Shown: positions 25,330-30,945, counted from the stretch's first letter. The stretch: 32,746 nucleotides of DNA from an uncultured SAR116 cluster alpha proteobacterium (GCA_902523435.1 CABYZM010000018.1:1-32746); one strand, 5' to 3'. Notes: a model not told the origin generated them from the letters alone. Made by a program: numbers and translations.

Positions 25330-25818
25330 TCAAGTTTTATTGCGTGCTTTTATCAGACTTGTTTCCTGTATCGTTTCCGGGCAGCGATACATGGTATCTG
25401 ATGCATTACTGCCTAGCAGAGTTTTGCTGTCATAGACATCATTCCGGATTTTGCTAAGTGACCATGCAACTGGTTTATTTTCGGAGATAATGCGCTTACT
25501 TGTGTAGACATTCATTTTACAGGCTAACGTTTCATTTTTGAAAAGGCAGGGTGTATCTGCAACTGCCCAGAACATGTAGCTTCCACTTGAACCAAGAGTT
25601 ATGGCTTCAACACGCAGATCTGCATGGATGATAAATTTGAAACCAGCACAATTTTTCATGATCATGTCAGGCTCCATTTCATGGTTTATGCCATTGTCCG
25701 ATGTGGTCCAGACGCCAATTAGTTCGTTTGGCCGAATAGATTGATCTGCGTTTGCCATTGAATTTATGATTGCTCCACACGCAATAAAAATGAAGGAGAC
25801 CCAATTTATCTTTAACAT
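25330..25818 (-). CDS. Small secreted protein of unknown function (162 aa)
   Basis: The start at ATG 25818 gives a clean signal peptide (INWVSFIFIACGAIINSMANA, cleavage near residue 24); the longer frame would put charged residues ahead of it. The mature domain begins with RPNELIGVWTTSD, a pattern seen in small lipocalin-like secreted proteins. It contains several Cys (KNCAGF, TPCLF, LACKM, YRCPE) that could form two disulphides. I recognise no named family. It is convergent with phnM (nine bases apart) and divergent from the XRE regulator. Confidence 0.6.
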   Translation of the reverse strand: MLKINWVSFIFIACGAIINSMANADQSIRPNELIGVWTTSDNGINHEMEPDMIMKNCAGFKFIIHADLRVEAITLGSSGSYMFWAVADTPCLFKNETLACKMNVYTSKRIISENKPVAWSLSKIRNDVYDSKTLLGSNASDTMYRCPETIQETSLIKARNKT

Positions 25819-25914
25819 GACTTCTCTTTCTGTGTTGTATTTAGTGCGCAACCAATTCGTTGAGAGCGCTTTTGTGCGCGATAGATCCGACTTTCATGTT
25901 GAAACAATATCAAA

Positions 25915-25952
25915 TTTATGCACAATGTACATAAAAAAAACGCAATTATTGC
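25915..25952. promoter_or_regulatory. Palindromes upstream of the XRE regulator gene
   Basis: TTTATG (25915-25920) / CATAAA (25930-25935) and GCAATTATTGC (25942-25952) are inverted repeats in the divergent region 25819-25982. They are plausible operators for the helix-turn-helix protein encoded at 25983. Confidence 0.3.
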
Positions 25953-25982
25953 ATAAAAAATATTTAACCAGTTGAATTTGCG

Positions 25983-26255
25983 ATGAAACCAAAAGAATTT
26001 AAGAGATGGCGTAAGGCACACGGGTTGAATCAAACCAAAGCTGCCCGCAAGTTGGGCCTGAAGCTAAGAACCGTGCAATATTATGAAAAGGGTGAACGCA
26101 AAGGGAAGGTTGTGGAGATACCAAAAGCTGTATCTTTGGCTTGTTTCGCTATCTCATGTGGTATAGATCATGTTGATTTTTCTGAACCAAAAGGTAAGCC
26201 AATAACTTCTGATGTAAAAAGATTCGAACTAAGGAGTGATGGTGATGAGTCATAA
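25983..26255 (+). CDS. XRE-type helix-turn-helix regulator (90 aa)
   Basis: 90 residues. The first 55 form a Cro/C1-type HTH: FKRWRKAHGLNQTKAARKLGLKLRTVQYYEKGER, with LNQTKAARKLG and KLRTVQYYEKG as the two DNA-contact helices. The C-terminal part is short and polar with an Ala/Ile/Cys-rich helix (SLACFAISCG). No ribosome site is strong. It is the last ordinary gene before the small-RNA region and may control itself and the divergent secreted-protein gene. Confidence 0.7.
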   Translation: MKPKEFKRWRKAHGLNQTKAARKLGLKLRTVQYYEKGERKGKVVEIPKAVSLACFAISCGIDHVDFSEPKGKPITSDVKRFELRSDGDES

Positions 26256-26387
26256 AATTAGACAAAAATATTTGTCTCAGGAGAATGACTAAGATTTTAA
26301 AATTTTTCCTGAAAAAGTGATGAAATACAAATTCAGCTCAACGATTTTTCCAAATAGCTTAGCACATCCTTGTAATATTCAGCGTGT

Positions 26388-26416
26388 CTGTCATTGCGTT
26401 TCATCAGAAAAGAAAA
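26388..26416 (+). promoter_or_regulatory. Possible Pho box ahead of direct repeat copy 1
   Basis: CTGTCAT (26388-26394), an exact Pho half-site, is followed 11 bp later by TTTCATC and then a weak third site. A candidate -10 is in TAGCTAAAAC (about 26423). It points into the repeat at 26476. Confidence 0.32.
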
Positions 26417-26494
26417 GGAATAGCTAAAACATGAGCAAAAGTGTTCAAAAATGCCGTTCAAGTGTCCGATTTATTCAATCAAATTAGATGTTAA

Positions 26495-26580
26495 TTGCTG
26501 GCGATTTAAGAGTCACTGAGTCAGTGAGTTGACTATGGGTGGTGTCTACACCGCCAGCTAGGCGCAAGATGGCTCTCTGT
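26495..26580 (+). ncRNA. Structured RNA candidate, copy 1
   Basis: An outer stem AGAGTCA (26509-26515) / TGGCTCT (26570-26576), a palindrome CACTGA-G-TCAGTG (26514-26526) and a hairpin GGTGGT (26538-26543) / ACCGCC (26550-26555) are visible. The outer stem and hairpin use G-U pairs that only work on the plus strand. The outer stem and the palindrome share two bases, so they may alternate. A diverged homologue at 28534-28641 keeps the hairpin. No terminator is seen downstream. Confidence 0.38.
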
Positions 26581-26681
26581 GAGTATGAATCGGCAAATCT
26601 AAAAACCGTGAATTACTGTCAATCGTATGGCTGGCTACTTACGCTTATTAATAAATTCCAATAGTACGATGGTAAGTTTTT

Positions 26682-26831
26682 TCATGATGATATGAAGAAA
26701 TGGTATGCCAGACCACCTACCAGAATACCCTTGATGAAAGAAATCCATGCAACCCCGTGGTCTGAAATTCCAAGTGTTTTCTTCCACCAGTTTATTTGTC
26801 TTTTCTCCCAATCAATATAGCGCGCTATCAT
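26682..26831 (-). CDS. 49-aa membrane-type small protein, copy 1
   Basis: ATG 26831 is preceded by AAAAGGAGTTCAAGAAG, a strong ribosome site. The product has a basic, Trp-rich N-terminal half (IDWEKRQINWWKKTLGI) and a hydrophobic C-terminal helix (WISFIKGILVGGLAYHFFI) ending at the stop. That is the look of a small inner-membrane protein or type-I-toxin-like peptide. An identical gene lies at 30132-30281. A Pho-box-like set (26853-26881) overlaps its promoter region. No family is recognised. Confidence 0.55.
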   Translation of the reverse strand: MIARYIDWEKRQINWWKKTLGISDHGVAWISFIKGILVGGLAYHFFISS

Positions 26832-26852
26832 CTTCTTGAACTCCTTTTACAA

Positions 26853-26881
26853 TTCAAGAATTATCAAAACCCTTTGTAAAG
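26853..26881 (-). promoter_or_regulatory. Pho-box-like promoter of the 49-aa gene, copy 1
   Basis: On the minus strand CTTTACA, GTTTTGA and TCTTGAA occur at 11-bp steps, paralleling the box at 30433-30461 (CTGTCAT, CTTTAAC, CCCTTGC). An alternative reading is TTGACC with GATAAT as -35/-10. The same sequence is in repeat copy 2. Confidence 0.35.
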
Positions 26882-26902
26882 TGAAGGTCAACGCTTGCAG
26901 CC

Positions 26903-26954
26903 AAAAAAAGCCCCGCAGAAAGTCTGGGAAGGCTTGTACGGGGCATCAGGTAAT
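26903..26954 (-). ncRNA. Predicted short Pho-controlled RNA with terminator (copy 1)
   Basis: On the minus strand a CATCTA -10 (26961-26966) lies 10 bp after the Pho box at 26977-27005. Transcription from about 26954 would give a roughly 52-nt RNA ending in GCCCCG...CGGGGC (26910-26915/26939-26944) plus seven T. The loop is pyrimidine-rich (CTTCCC). There is no room for a gene. The terminator lies in the 474-bp repeat while the promoter lies outside it. Confidence 0.5.
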
Positions 26955-26976
26955 GTGACTTAGATGGTAAAAAGGT

Positions 26977-27005
26977 ACAAGAGTTTTATTAAAAATTTAT
27001 GACAC
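26977..27005 (-). promoter_or_regulatory. Pho box (minus strand)
   Basis: Half-sites GTGTCAT, TTTTAAT and CTCTTGT at 11-bp period on the minus strand, followed after 10 bp by CATCTA. The geometry is the same as in four other minus-strand boxes of this region. Confidence 0.5.
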
Positions 27006-27007
27006 GG

Positions 27008-27118
27008 ACAAACGAAAGCCCCGCAGAAAATAAAGGGAGGAAAACACTGCGAGGCTCTAGCTTGTCACGGGACATCGAAGGATGATGGCCTGGACGCTAC
27101 CTTAATTTCATCACGTCC
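27008..27118 (-). ncRNA. Predicted Pho-controlled RNA with CCTCCC terminator loop
   Basis: A minus-strand transcript from about 27118 (TGTCAC -10 at 27125-27130) to the hairpin AGCCTCGCAG / CTGCGGGGCT (27047-27056/27017-27026). Its one G-U pair is only possible on the minus strand. The loop contains GTGTTTTCCTCCC, complementary to a Shine-Dalgarno site. The tail is TTTCGTTT. It is paralogous to the unit ending at 30811. Confidence 0.48.
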
Positions 27119-27140
27119 ATGCTAGTGACAATACCTTAAT

Positions 27141-27169
27141 GCCAGTGATTTATTAAAACCCTATGACAA
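27141..27169 (-). promoter_or_regulatory. Pho box (minus strand)
   Basis: TTGTCAT, TTTTAAT and CACTGGC at 11-bp steps, then a 10-bp gap to TGTCAC. Just upstream is a block (AATGAGTATGGGAAAGAGC) that is conserved ahead of the boxes at 30433 and 30890. Confidence 0.5.
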
Positions 27170-27196
27170 TTGCTCTTTCCCATACTCATTTTTAGC

Positions 27197-27310
27197 AAAA
27201 AAGCCTCACTGGATAACCAATAAGGCATGGAGTTTGCAATCAGGGAGAAGTGACCTGAGCCACTCCTATGTTGCTCATTCCACAATAGAGTAACGGCTCA
27301 GTGTCACACT
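27197..27310 (-). ncRNA. Predicted two-hairpin RNA, copy 1
   Basis: On the minus strand a long hairpin (27250-27307: CTGAGCC with GGCTCAG, inner GTTGCTC with GAGTAAC) is followed by a terminator GCCTTATTGG/CCAGTGAGGC (27203-27226) and TTTTTT. The terminator stem needs two G-U pairs that exist only on the minus strand. The homologue at 30946-31060 has the same architecture with different, compensating stem bases. Confidence 0.5.
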
Positions 27311-27345
27311 TTTGTAACATTCTCCAATACTCGACTATGTTAGAT
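27301..27345 (+). promoter_or_regulatory. Pho box and -10 for the 97-aa gene
   Basis: GTGTCAC (27301), TTGTAAC (27312) and TCCAATA (27323) at 11-bp period; 10 bp later TTAGAT (27340-27345) as -10. It points to the gene at 27411. It overlaps the base of the minus-strand hairpin RNA. Confidence 0.5.
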
Positions 27346-27410
27346 TTTCTAATGATTGAACCAAAGCACAAAAGGCTGGCCTATACGCTCTTTTTACTGG
27401 GAGACCGAAA

Positions 27411-27704
27411 ATGCAAAAAGTAATCGCAAATATGTGGAATGGGGTAATGGACCACAGAATAAACCCACTTAGACATATCGATGATTTGCAAACACGACAC
27501 ATAGTGATGCAGTTTCTTGCGTGGATGTGGTGTATCATCTTTTCTACGAGCATTGGGTCTATGACTGTGTTCGGAATTAGCGCAGTTGCTCATGCTTTAC
27601 TAATAGCCGGTGTTGTAGTTACAGTTGCCACGTTCAAGGTAGCGCAATACCGCCCCAATAGTTTTGCTCAGCTCGCCAGAGGAGCTGGGGGTGAACACGA
27701 ATAA
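27411..27704 (+). CDS. Small membrane protein (97 aa), Pho-promoter linked
   Basis: ATG 27411 follows GGGAGACCGAAA. The product has a polar N-terminus with several His and Arg, then two hydrophobic helices, about residues 33-52 (MQFLAWMWCIIFSTSIGSM) and 54-76 (FGISAVAHALLIAGVVVTVATF), and a polar Gly/Glu tail. It is probably a small inner-membrane protein; I recognise no family. The transcript should start near 27352, under the Pho box at 27301, and end at the hairpin at 27752. Confidence 0.6.
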   Translation: MQKVIANMWNGVMDHRINPLRHIDDLQTRHIVMQFLAWMWCIIFSTSIGSMTVFGISAVAHALLIAGVVVTVATFKVAQYRPNSFAQLARGAGGEHE

Positions 27705-27751
27705 ATAAAAGAAATTACATACCTCCCTATATGTACTTCGTTTTTCATCAA

Positions 27752-27781
27752 GCCTCGTTGGTCTTCCGGTGGGGCTTTTCA
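27752..27781 (+). terminator. Terminator after the 97-aa gene
   Basis: AGCCTCGTTGG (27752-27762), loop TCTT, CCGGTGGGGCT (27767-27777), then TTTTC. All 11 pairs form on the plus strand, four of them G-U, which fixes the direction. It shares the GCCTCG/GGGGC stem theme with the minus-strand RNAs. Confidence 0.6.
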
Positions 27782-27809
27782 AGCCAATAGTGCGACAATA
27801 AAGCAGTAG

Positions 27810-27877
27810 TCGCCTATCAGGCGAACACTAGGTTAAAGTGGGAAAAAATGGGCCTCGCTGCGTAGGACAGCGGGGTC
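27810..27877 (+). other. Two hairpins in the pseudoazurin leader region
   Basis: TCGCCT-ATC-AGGCGA (27810-27824) and GGCCTCGCTG / CAGCGGGGTC (27851-27877) form on the plus strand, the second using G-U pairs. Neither has a T-tract. TTGACA at 27886 may be the pseudoazurin -35. They could be leader structure or a decayed member of the small-RNA family. Confidence 0.3.
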
Positions 27878-27921
27878 TACCTGTCTTGACAAAATTTAGG
27901 CAACCAGCACAAGGGTCTAAG

Positions 27922-28341
27922 ATGAAATTATATGTCTTCATGATTACGGCATTTCTATCCACACCTTCCTTCGGAGCCGACATTTCAATTGAAATGCTTA
28001 ACAAGGACGCTAACGGGAATAAAATGGTCTACAGTCAAGAAGTTGCCAAAATAGACGTTGGTGAGACCATAACATGGCTTCCAGCTTCAAAAGGCCACAA
28101 CGTGGAAATAATTTCATCTCCCAACAAGATGAAGTTTAAATCTAAGAATGGCAAAGAAGTCAAAATAACTTTTGATACCCCAGGGATTTACTACTACTGG
28201 TGCACACCTCACAAGGGCATGGGTATGATTGGCCTGGTGATTGTGGGTGATGATTTGTCGAATATCGACGGTATTGCAAGCGCTAAAGCAATGGGAAAGA
28301 GCAAAAAGAAATTAAAGAATCTCCTTGCCAGTCTGAATTAG
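27922..28341 (+). CDS. Pseudoazurin-type blue copper protein
   Basis: 139 residues from ATG 27922 (AAGG upstream); a longer GTG frame would spoil the signal peptide KLYVFMITAFLSTPSFG. The cupredoxin core shows VGETITWLPASKGHNVE (His ligand near 55) and YYYWCTPHKGMGMIG (Cys, His+3, Met+8), the four type-1 copper ligands of pseudoazurin/plastocyanin-like electron carriers in the periplasm. The Lys-rich C-terminal helix (GKSKKKLKNLLASLN) is typical of pseudoazurins. No reductase partner (nirK, nos) is in the window; the multicopper oxidase is 26 kb away. Confidence 0.9.
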   Translation: MKLYVFMITAFLSTPSFGADISIEMLNKDANGNKMVYSQEVAKIDVGETITWLPASKGHNVEIISSPNKMKFKSKNGKEVKITFDTPGIYYYWCTPHKGMGMIGLVIVGDDLSNIDGIASAKAMGKSKKKLKNLLASLN

Positions 28342-28385
28342 TTCGGGCTGATCCAACCTCATTACATTATTTAATGGAGACAACT

Positions 28386-28511
28386 ATGTTTTTAATAGCA
28401 AAACTGAATTTGATTTCTGGTATGTTGATTGGTGCGGCTGCCGTGTTAACTATGAAGCAGATGTGCAAGCATAAGAGAAGCTCAATGCCAACTGATACAC
28501 CGCAAGAATAA
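28386..28511 (+). CDS. 41-aa single-helix protein downstream of pseudoazurin
   Basis: ATG 28386 is preceded by GGAGA (28376-28380). The product has one hydrophobic helix (LNLISGMLIGAAAVLTM) followed by a basic then polar tail, as in a small inner-membrane protein. It lies 44 bp after pseudoazurin in the same direction and may be co-transcribed. No family recognised. Confidence 0.5.
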   Translation: MFLIAKLNLISGMLIGAAAVLTMKQMCKHKRSSMPTDTPQE

Positions 28512-28533
28512 GTTCACCACTTGACAAAGGAAA

Positions 28534-28641
28534 GCCATTTCAAGACTAACAGAGAGTCATCTTGTGCCTGACTGGTGGTAAAGAGACACCACCCACAGTC
28601 AACTGACTGACTCAGTGGCTCCTAAATCGCCAGCAAATGGC
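28534..28641 (-). ncRNA. Diverged, inverted homologue of the structured RNA in the direct repeats
   Basis: On the minus strand about 90 nt align with 26495-26580, sharing TGCTGGCGATTTA, CACTGAGTCAGT, GGGTGGTGTCT and CAAGATG.CTCTCTGT. The central hairpin is GGTGGT with ACCACC (instead of ACCGCC) and an 8-nt loop. A further outer stem GCCATTT/AAATGGC closes this copy. Substitutions that keep pairing suggest a functional RNA. Confidence 0.45.
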
Positions 28642-28689
28642 ACATTTAAGCCCCTTGGGAACACTTACTCATTCCTTTGGGTCTTCTTT

Positions 28690-28731
28690 CGTCATCTAAT
28701 TGCAACAAAGAAACGATAATAGAAGTATACT
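28690..28731 (+). promoter_or_regulatory. Pho box and -10 (plus strand)
   Basis: CGTCATC (28690), TGCAACA (28701) and AACGATA (28712) at 11-bp steps; TATACT at 28726-28731 is a good -10. Start expected near 28738. Confidence 0.45.
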
Positions 28732-28737
28732 CATTAA

Positions 28738-28791
28738 GCTAGTCGCCCCATCGTGCAACTGCCCTCGTTACATGATGGGGCGTCTTTTTCC
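28738..28791 (+). ncRNA. Short RNA or attenuator ahead of the 94-aa gene
   Basis: From the predicted start a roughly 53-nt RNA ends with CGCCCCATC (28744-28752) / GATGGGGCG (28774-28782) and TCTTTTT. The loop holds GCCCTC. It is the plus-strand counterpart of the short minus-strand RNAs. Because the 94-aa gene starts only 30 bp later, the terminator could attenuate that gene. Confidence 0.5.
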
Positions 28792-28820
28792 TCAGAATGG
28801 ATTGTAAATTGGAGAAAACC

Positions 28821-29105
28821 ATGAGCAGAAAACTAAGCATAATCCGCTTCAAACCAAAGCCTGAGCATTACGACCAATTTCTTACGGATGTTCTGGAAAA
28901 CCATAAAGACAAAGACCCAAACACACGTTTTGCCGTAAGTGCTGGTGATGAAGTCATAGTAGTAGCGATAAGAGATGCTGATGGCTTTGAGCAAAGCGCA
29001 AAAGACGGCGTAGTAAATTGGTTGGATGAGCGACGTCCAATGTTACAGGAGTATGACCCTGTAAACAGACATACGCTGCCGCTTACTGGAGATTTGGTAG
29101 AATAG
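28821..29105 (+). CDS. Small hypothetical protein, ABM-like (94 aa)
   Basis: ATG 28821 is preceded by GGAGAAAACC; an earlier in-frame ATG at 28797 lies too close to the terminator. The 94 residues alternate strand and helix: LSIIRFKPKPEHYDQFLTDVLE, then DEVIVVAIRDADGFEQS. That resembles the dimeric alpha/beta-barrel (ABM/monooxygenase-like) fold by pattern only. It follows the Pho box and terminator at 28690-28791. Confidence 0.62.
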   Translation: MSRKLSIIRFKPKPEHYDQFLTDVLENHKDKDPNTRFAVSAGDEVIVVAIRDADGFEQSAKDGVVNWLDERRPMLQEYDPVNRHTLPLTGDLVE

Positions 29106-29174
29106 ACAAATAAATCTATCACCATGATACAGACTAAGATGCATGAAAAGATAAGGGGTCTTGGATTGATAATT

Positions 29175-29705
29175 TCAAATAAAATCAGAAAATAAAATTG
29201 CTGCGGCGGGGAGAAGACCGACAGCTGCTGTGAAGTAGGCACTTCTAAGCATTATATATTTATTCTTCAAAGCAAATCCCATGTCGTAAAAATCATTTAA
29301 AATCAATTTATAAACTAGTTCGGGCTTCTCCATGTTTTCAAGCATAATCGCATTGAACGCTTCCTTGTCCATGGTTAAGAAATGCATAAAATACAGAGGA
29401 TTGTGCGCTTTAGGTAAAAAACCACTTCGCACTTTTGACCCGAGTCTTGGCACTATCACAAGTAGTGACATAAGCACGGCTATTGTTTCTGTTACGCAGA
29501 ACACACCAAAAGCTATCTTCGCAATTTCATTATCCAGGTCGTTCATCGCCATATTTGAAACGATTACACTGAGGGCGACCAGAATAATGCCCATCAACAT
29601 GTTTGCTTTCTGGTCCGCTAAAACTGTCAACTGAACCTGTTTCATGTGTGCATTTCGCAACATGCCAATGGTTTCTTTGTCAATTTTATCAAAACGGTCA
29701 ACCAC
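29175..29705 (-). CDS. PycTM/DUF5706-like membrane protein
   Basis: 176 residues. LTVLADQKANMLMGIILVALSVIVSN (about 26-51) is the signature of DUF5706, the membrane effector domain of Pycsar antiphage systems (PycTM). A second helix lies at about 64-87 and a third near the C-terminus (AYFTAAVGLLPAAAILF). GTG 29705 starts the helix before the signature; an ATG 42 bases in would still retain it. A Pycsar effector normally pairs with a uridylate or cytidylate cyclase; none is encoded within this window. It may be an orphan or have another role. Confidence 0.62.
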   Translation of the reverse strand: MVDRFDKIDKETIGMLRNAHMKQVQLTVLADQKANMLMGIILVALSVIVSNMAMNDLDNEIAKIAFGVFCVTETIAVLMSLLVIVPRLGSKVRSGFLPKAHNPLYFMHFLTMDKEAFNAIMLENMEKPELVYKLILNDFYDMGFALKNKYIMLRSAYFTAAVGLLPAAAILFSDFI

Positions 29706-29838
29706 TCTTAAATTACCTAGTTAACAATTGTAATTGATAAGGTTTCCAAAATATTTTTAAGCTACAATGTTACTACCAGAATATTTCAATTTTGTTAAAA
29801 CATGCCAAAATCTGTCCCTGAATACTGCTGGGTGTTCT

Positions 29839-29860
29839 CCTCTATAGTTAATTATAGAGG
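29839..29860. other. Perfect hairpin upstream of direct repeat copy 2
   Basis: CCTCTATA / TATAGAGG (8 bp) with loop GTTAAT, in a gene-free 220 bp. There is no T-tract, so it is more likely an operator or structural element than a terminator. Confidence 0.3.
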
Positions 29861-29899
29861 TAGATGTTGGTCGTCTGCTAAGGTGCTATCTGAATATTG

Positions 29900-29928
29900 T
29901 TGTCATTCAGAGTTGACTGACGTTGGAC
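29900..29928 (+). promoter_or_regulatory. Pho box ahead of direct repeat copy 2
   Basis: TTGTCAT (29900), AGTTGAC (29911) and GTTGGAC (29922) at 11-bp period. Ten bases later is GATGTT, with TTAGAT overlapping, as -10. It would drive the plus-strand structured RNA. Confidence 0.42.
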
Positions 29929-29946
29929 AATCAAATTAGATGTTAA

Positions 29947-30033
29947 TTGCTGGCGATTTAAGAGTCACTGAGTCAGTGAGTTGACTATGGGTGGTGTCTA
30001 CCGCCAGCTAGGCGCAAGATGGCTCTCTGTGAG
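29947..30033 (+). ncRNA. Structured RNA candidate, copy 2
   Basis: Same stems as copy 1. The two-base deletion shortens the GGTGGT/ACCGCC hairpin loop from six to four bases and leaves the stem intact. Confidence 0.38.
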
Positions 30034-30131
30034 TATGAATCGGCAAATCTAAAAACCGTGAATTACTGTCAATCGTATGGCTGGCTACTTACGCTTATTA
30101 ATAAATTCCAATAGTACGATGGTAAGTTTTT

Positions 30132-30281
30132 TCATGATGATATGAAGAAATGGTATGCCAGACCACCTACCAGAATACCCTTGATGAAAGAAATCCATGC
30201 AACCCCGTGGTCTGAAATTCCAAGTGTTTTCTTCCACCAGTTTATTTGTCTTTTCTCCCAATCAATATAGCGCGCTATCAT
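30132..30281 (-). CDS. 49-aa membrane-type small protein, copy 2
   Basis: Identical in sequence and ribosome site to the gene at 26682-26831. The frame is intact in both copies, and the only difference between the repeats falls outside it. See copy 1 for the protein features. Confidence 0.55.
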   Translation of the reverse strand: MIARYIDWEKRQINWWKKTLGISDHGVAWISFIKGILVGGLAYHFFISS

Positions 30282-30352
30282 CTTCTTGAACTCCTTTTAC
30301 AATTCAAGAATTATCAAAACCCTTTGTAAAGTGAAGGTCAACGCTTGCAGCC

Positions 30353-30410
30353 AAAAAAAGCCCCGCAGAAAGTCTGGGAAGGCTTGTACGGGGCATCAGT
30401 GTCACAGGAA
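30353..30410 (-). ncRNA. Predicted short Pho-controlled RNA with terminator (copy 2)
   Basis: The same terminator as copy 1 (30360-30365/30389-30394 plus T7), but the 5' part lies outside the repeat and differs. TATCAC (30417-30422) is the -10, 10 bp after the Pho box at 30433. Predicted length is about 58 nt. Confidence 0.5.
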
Positions 30411-30432
30411 AGCTTTGTGATAAAAATAAAAT

Positions 30433-30461
30433 GCAAGGGTTTCGTTAAAGTCTTATGACAG
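30433..30461 (-). promoter_or_regulatory. Pho box (minus strand), best match in the window
   Basis: CTGTCAT-AAGA-CTTTAAC, then GAAA and CCCTTGC, read on the minus strand: three half-sites at 11-bp period, the first an exact consensus. The AATGAG.ATGGGAA.GAGC block precedes it. Confidence 0.58.
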
Positions 30462-30500
30462 CCGCTCATTCCCATACTCATTATCATTGTAAACTAACAG

Positions 30501-30701
30501 CTATCCAAAATGCTCTACACCCCCGTCCTCAGAGGGAAATTTGTTGTCATTTTCTTCTGGGCCAAACTCTGGCCTGATGTCATAATCTAATGTAGGGTCT
30601 GTAGGGTCATTTTTGATAAATGCATTCTTAGGTAACGGCCTTGGAAACCCACAATCATGGCCAGTAGGAGTGTTGTCATTAATTAATAGTCTCTTAGGCA
30701 T
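30501..30701 (-). CDS. Acidic, proline-rich small protein (66 aa)
   Basis: ATG 30701 has AAGGAG at ideal spacing. The product is hydrophilic, rich in Pro, Asp and Asn (DPTDPTLDYD, FGPEENDNKFPSEDGG) and probably largely disordered; no signal peptide or helix. It lies between two small-RNA units and under its own Pho-type promoter (30729-30773), so it is likely expressed under phosphate stress. No family recognised. Confidence 0.55.
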   Translation of the reverse strand: MPKRLLINDNTPTGHDCGFPRPLPKNAFIKNDPTDPTLDYDIRPEFGPEENDNKFPSEDGGVEHFG

Positions 30702-30728
30702 TCTTGCGACTCCTTCGTTGTAAACGTT

Positions 30729-30773
30729 GTGATGCCTTTCTGTTAGTAAGGAACCATTTCATATTTTTGACAG
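30729..30773 (-). promoter_or_regulatory. Pho-type promoter of the 66-aa gene
   Basis: Minus strand: CTGTCAA, ATGAAAT and CCTTACT at 11-bp steps, exactly 10 bp, then CATCAC. This spacing and -10 are identical to those of the 30890 promoter. Start near 30722, giving a 20-nt leader with the ribosome site. Confidence 0.5.
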
Positions 30774-30809
30774 GGATTTAAATTTCATAAAACCTTAACT
30801 CGATGAAAG

Positions 30810-30867
30810 AAAAAGCCTCGCAGTTTGTCTGGAGGAAAACACAGCGAGGCTTTTGATTATAACGGGA
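30810..30867 (-). ncRNA. Predicted Pho-controlled RNA with CCTCC terminator loop
   Basis: From a CATCAC -10 (30874-30879) an RNA of about 58 nt ends in the hairpin GCCTCGC/GCGAGGC (30844-30850/30815-30821) with TTTTTC. The loop starts GTGTTTTCCTCC, as in the unit at 27008-27118. The stem extends through A/T on both sides and could also terminate plus-strand transcripts. Confidence 0.5.
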
Positions 30868-30889
30868 AAACTAGTGATGGTAAGCGAAT

Positions 30890-30918
30890 ACTAGAGTTTT
30901 GTGTAAATCTTATGACAG
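30890..30918 (-). promoter_or_regulatory. Pho box (minus strand)
   Basis: CTGTCAT, TTTACAC and CTCTAGT at 11-bp period, 10 bp, CATCAC. Confidence 0.55.
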
Positions 30919-30945
30919 CAGCTCTTTCCCATGCTCATTTTGAGG

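Larger units (their letters stand above)
26476..26949. repeat. Direct repeat copy 1 (474 bp)
   Basis: This matches 29928-30399 base for base except for two extra bases (AC near 26549). It contains a structured-RNA candidate, a 49-aa gene on the minus strand and a minus-strand terminator. Flanks diverge abruptly at both ends although they remain functionally similar (Pho boxes). No terminal inverted repeats or transposase are visible, so it looks like duplication or gene conversion rather than an insertion sequence. Confidence 0.95.
29928..30399. repeat. Direct repeat copy 2 (472 bp)
   Basis: Identical to 26476-26949 apart from the loss of two bases in a hairpin loop. The spacing between copies is about 3 kb, containing the pseudoazurin and PycTM-like genes. 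Near-identity in non-coding as well as coding parts implies recent duplication or gene conversion, and the pair would support deletion or inversion by recombination. Confidence 0.95.

Noticed and set aside
26476-26949. Direct repeat as an insertion sequence or MITE
   Set aside because: No terminal inverted repeats or target duplication seen, and the ends fall next to promoters rather than at random sites.
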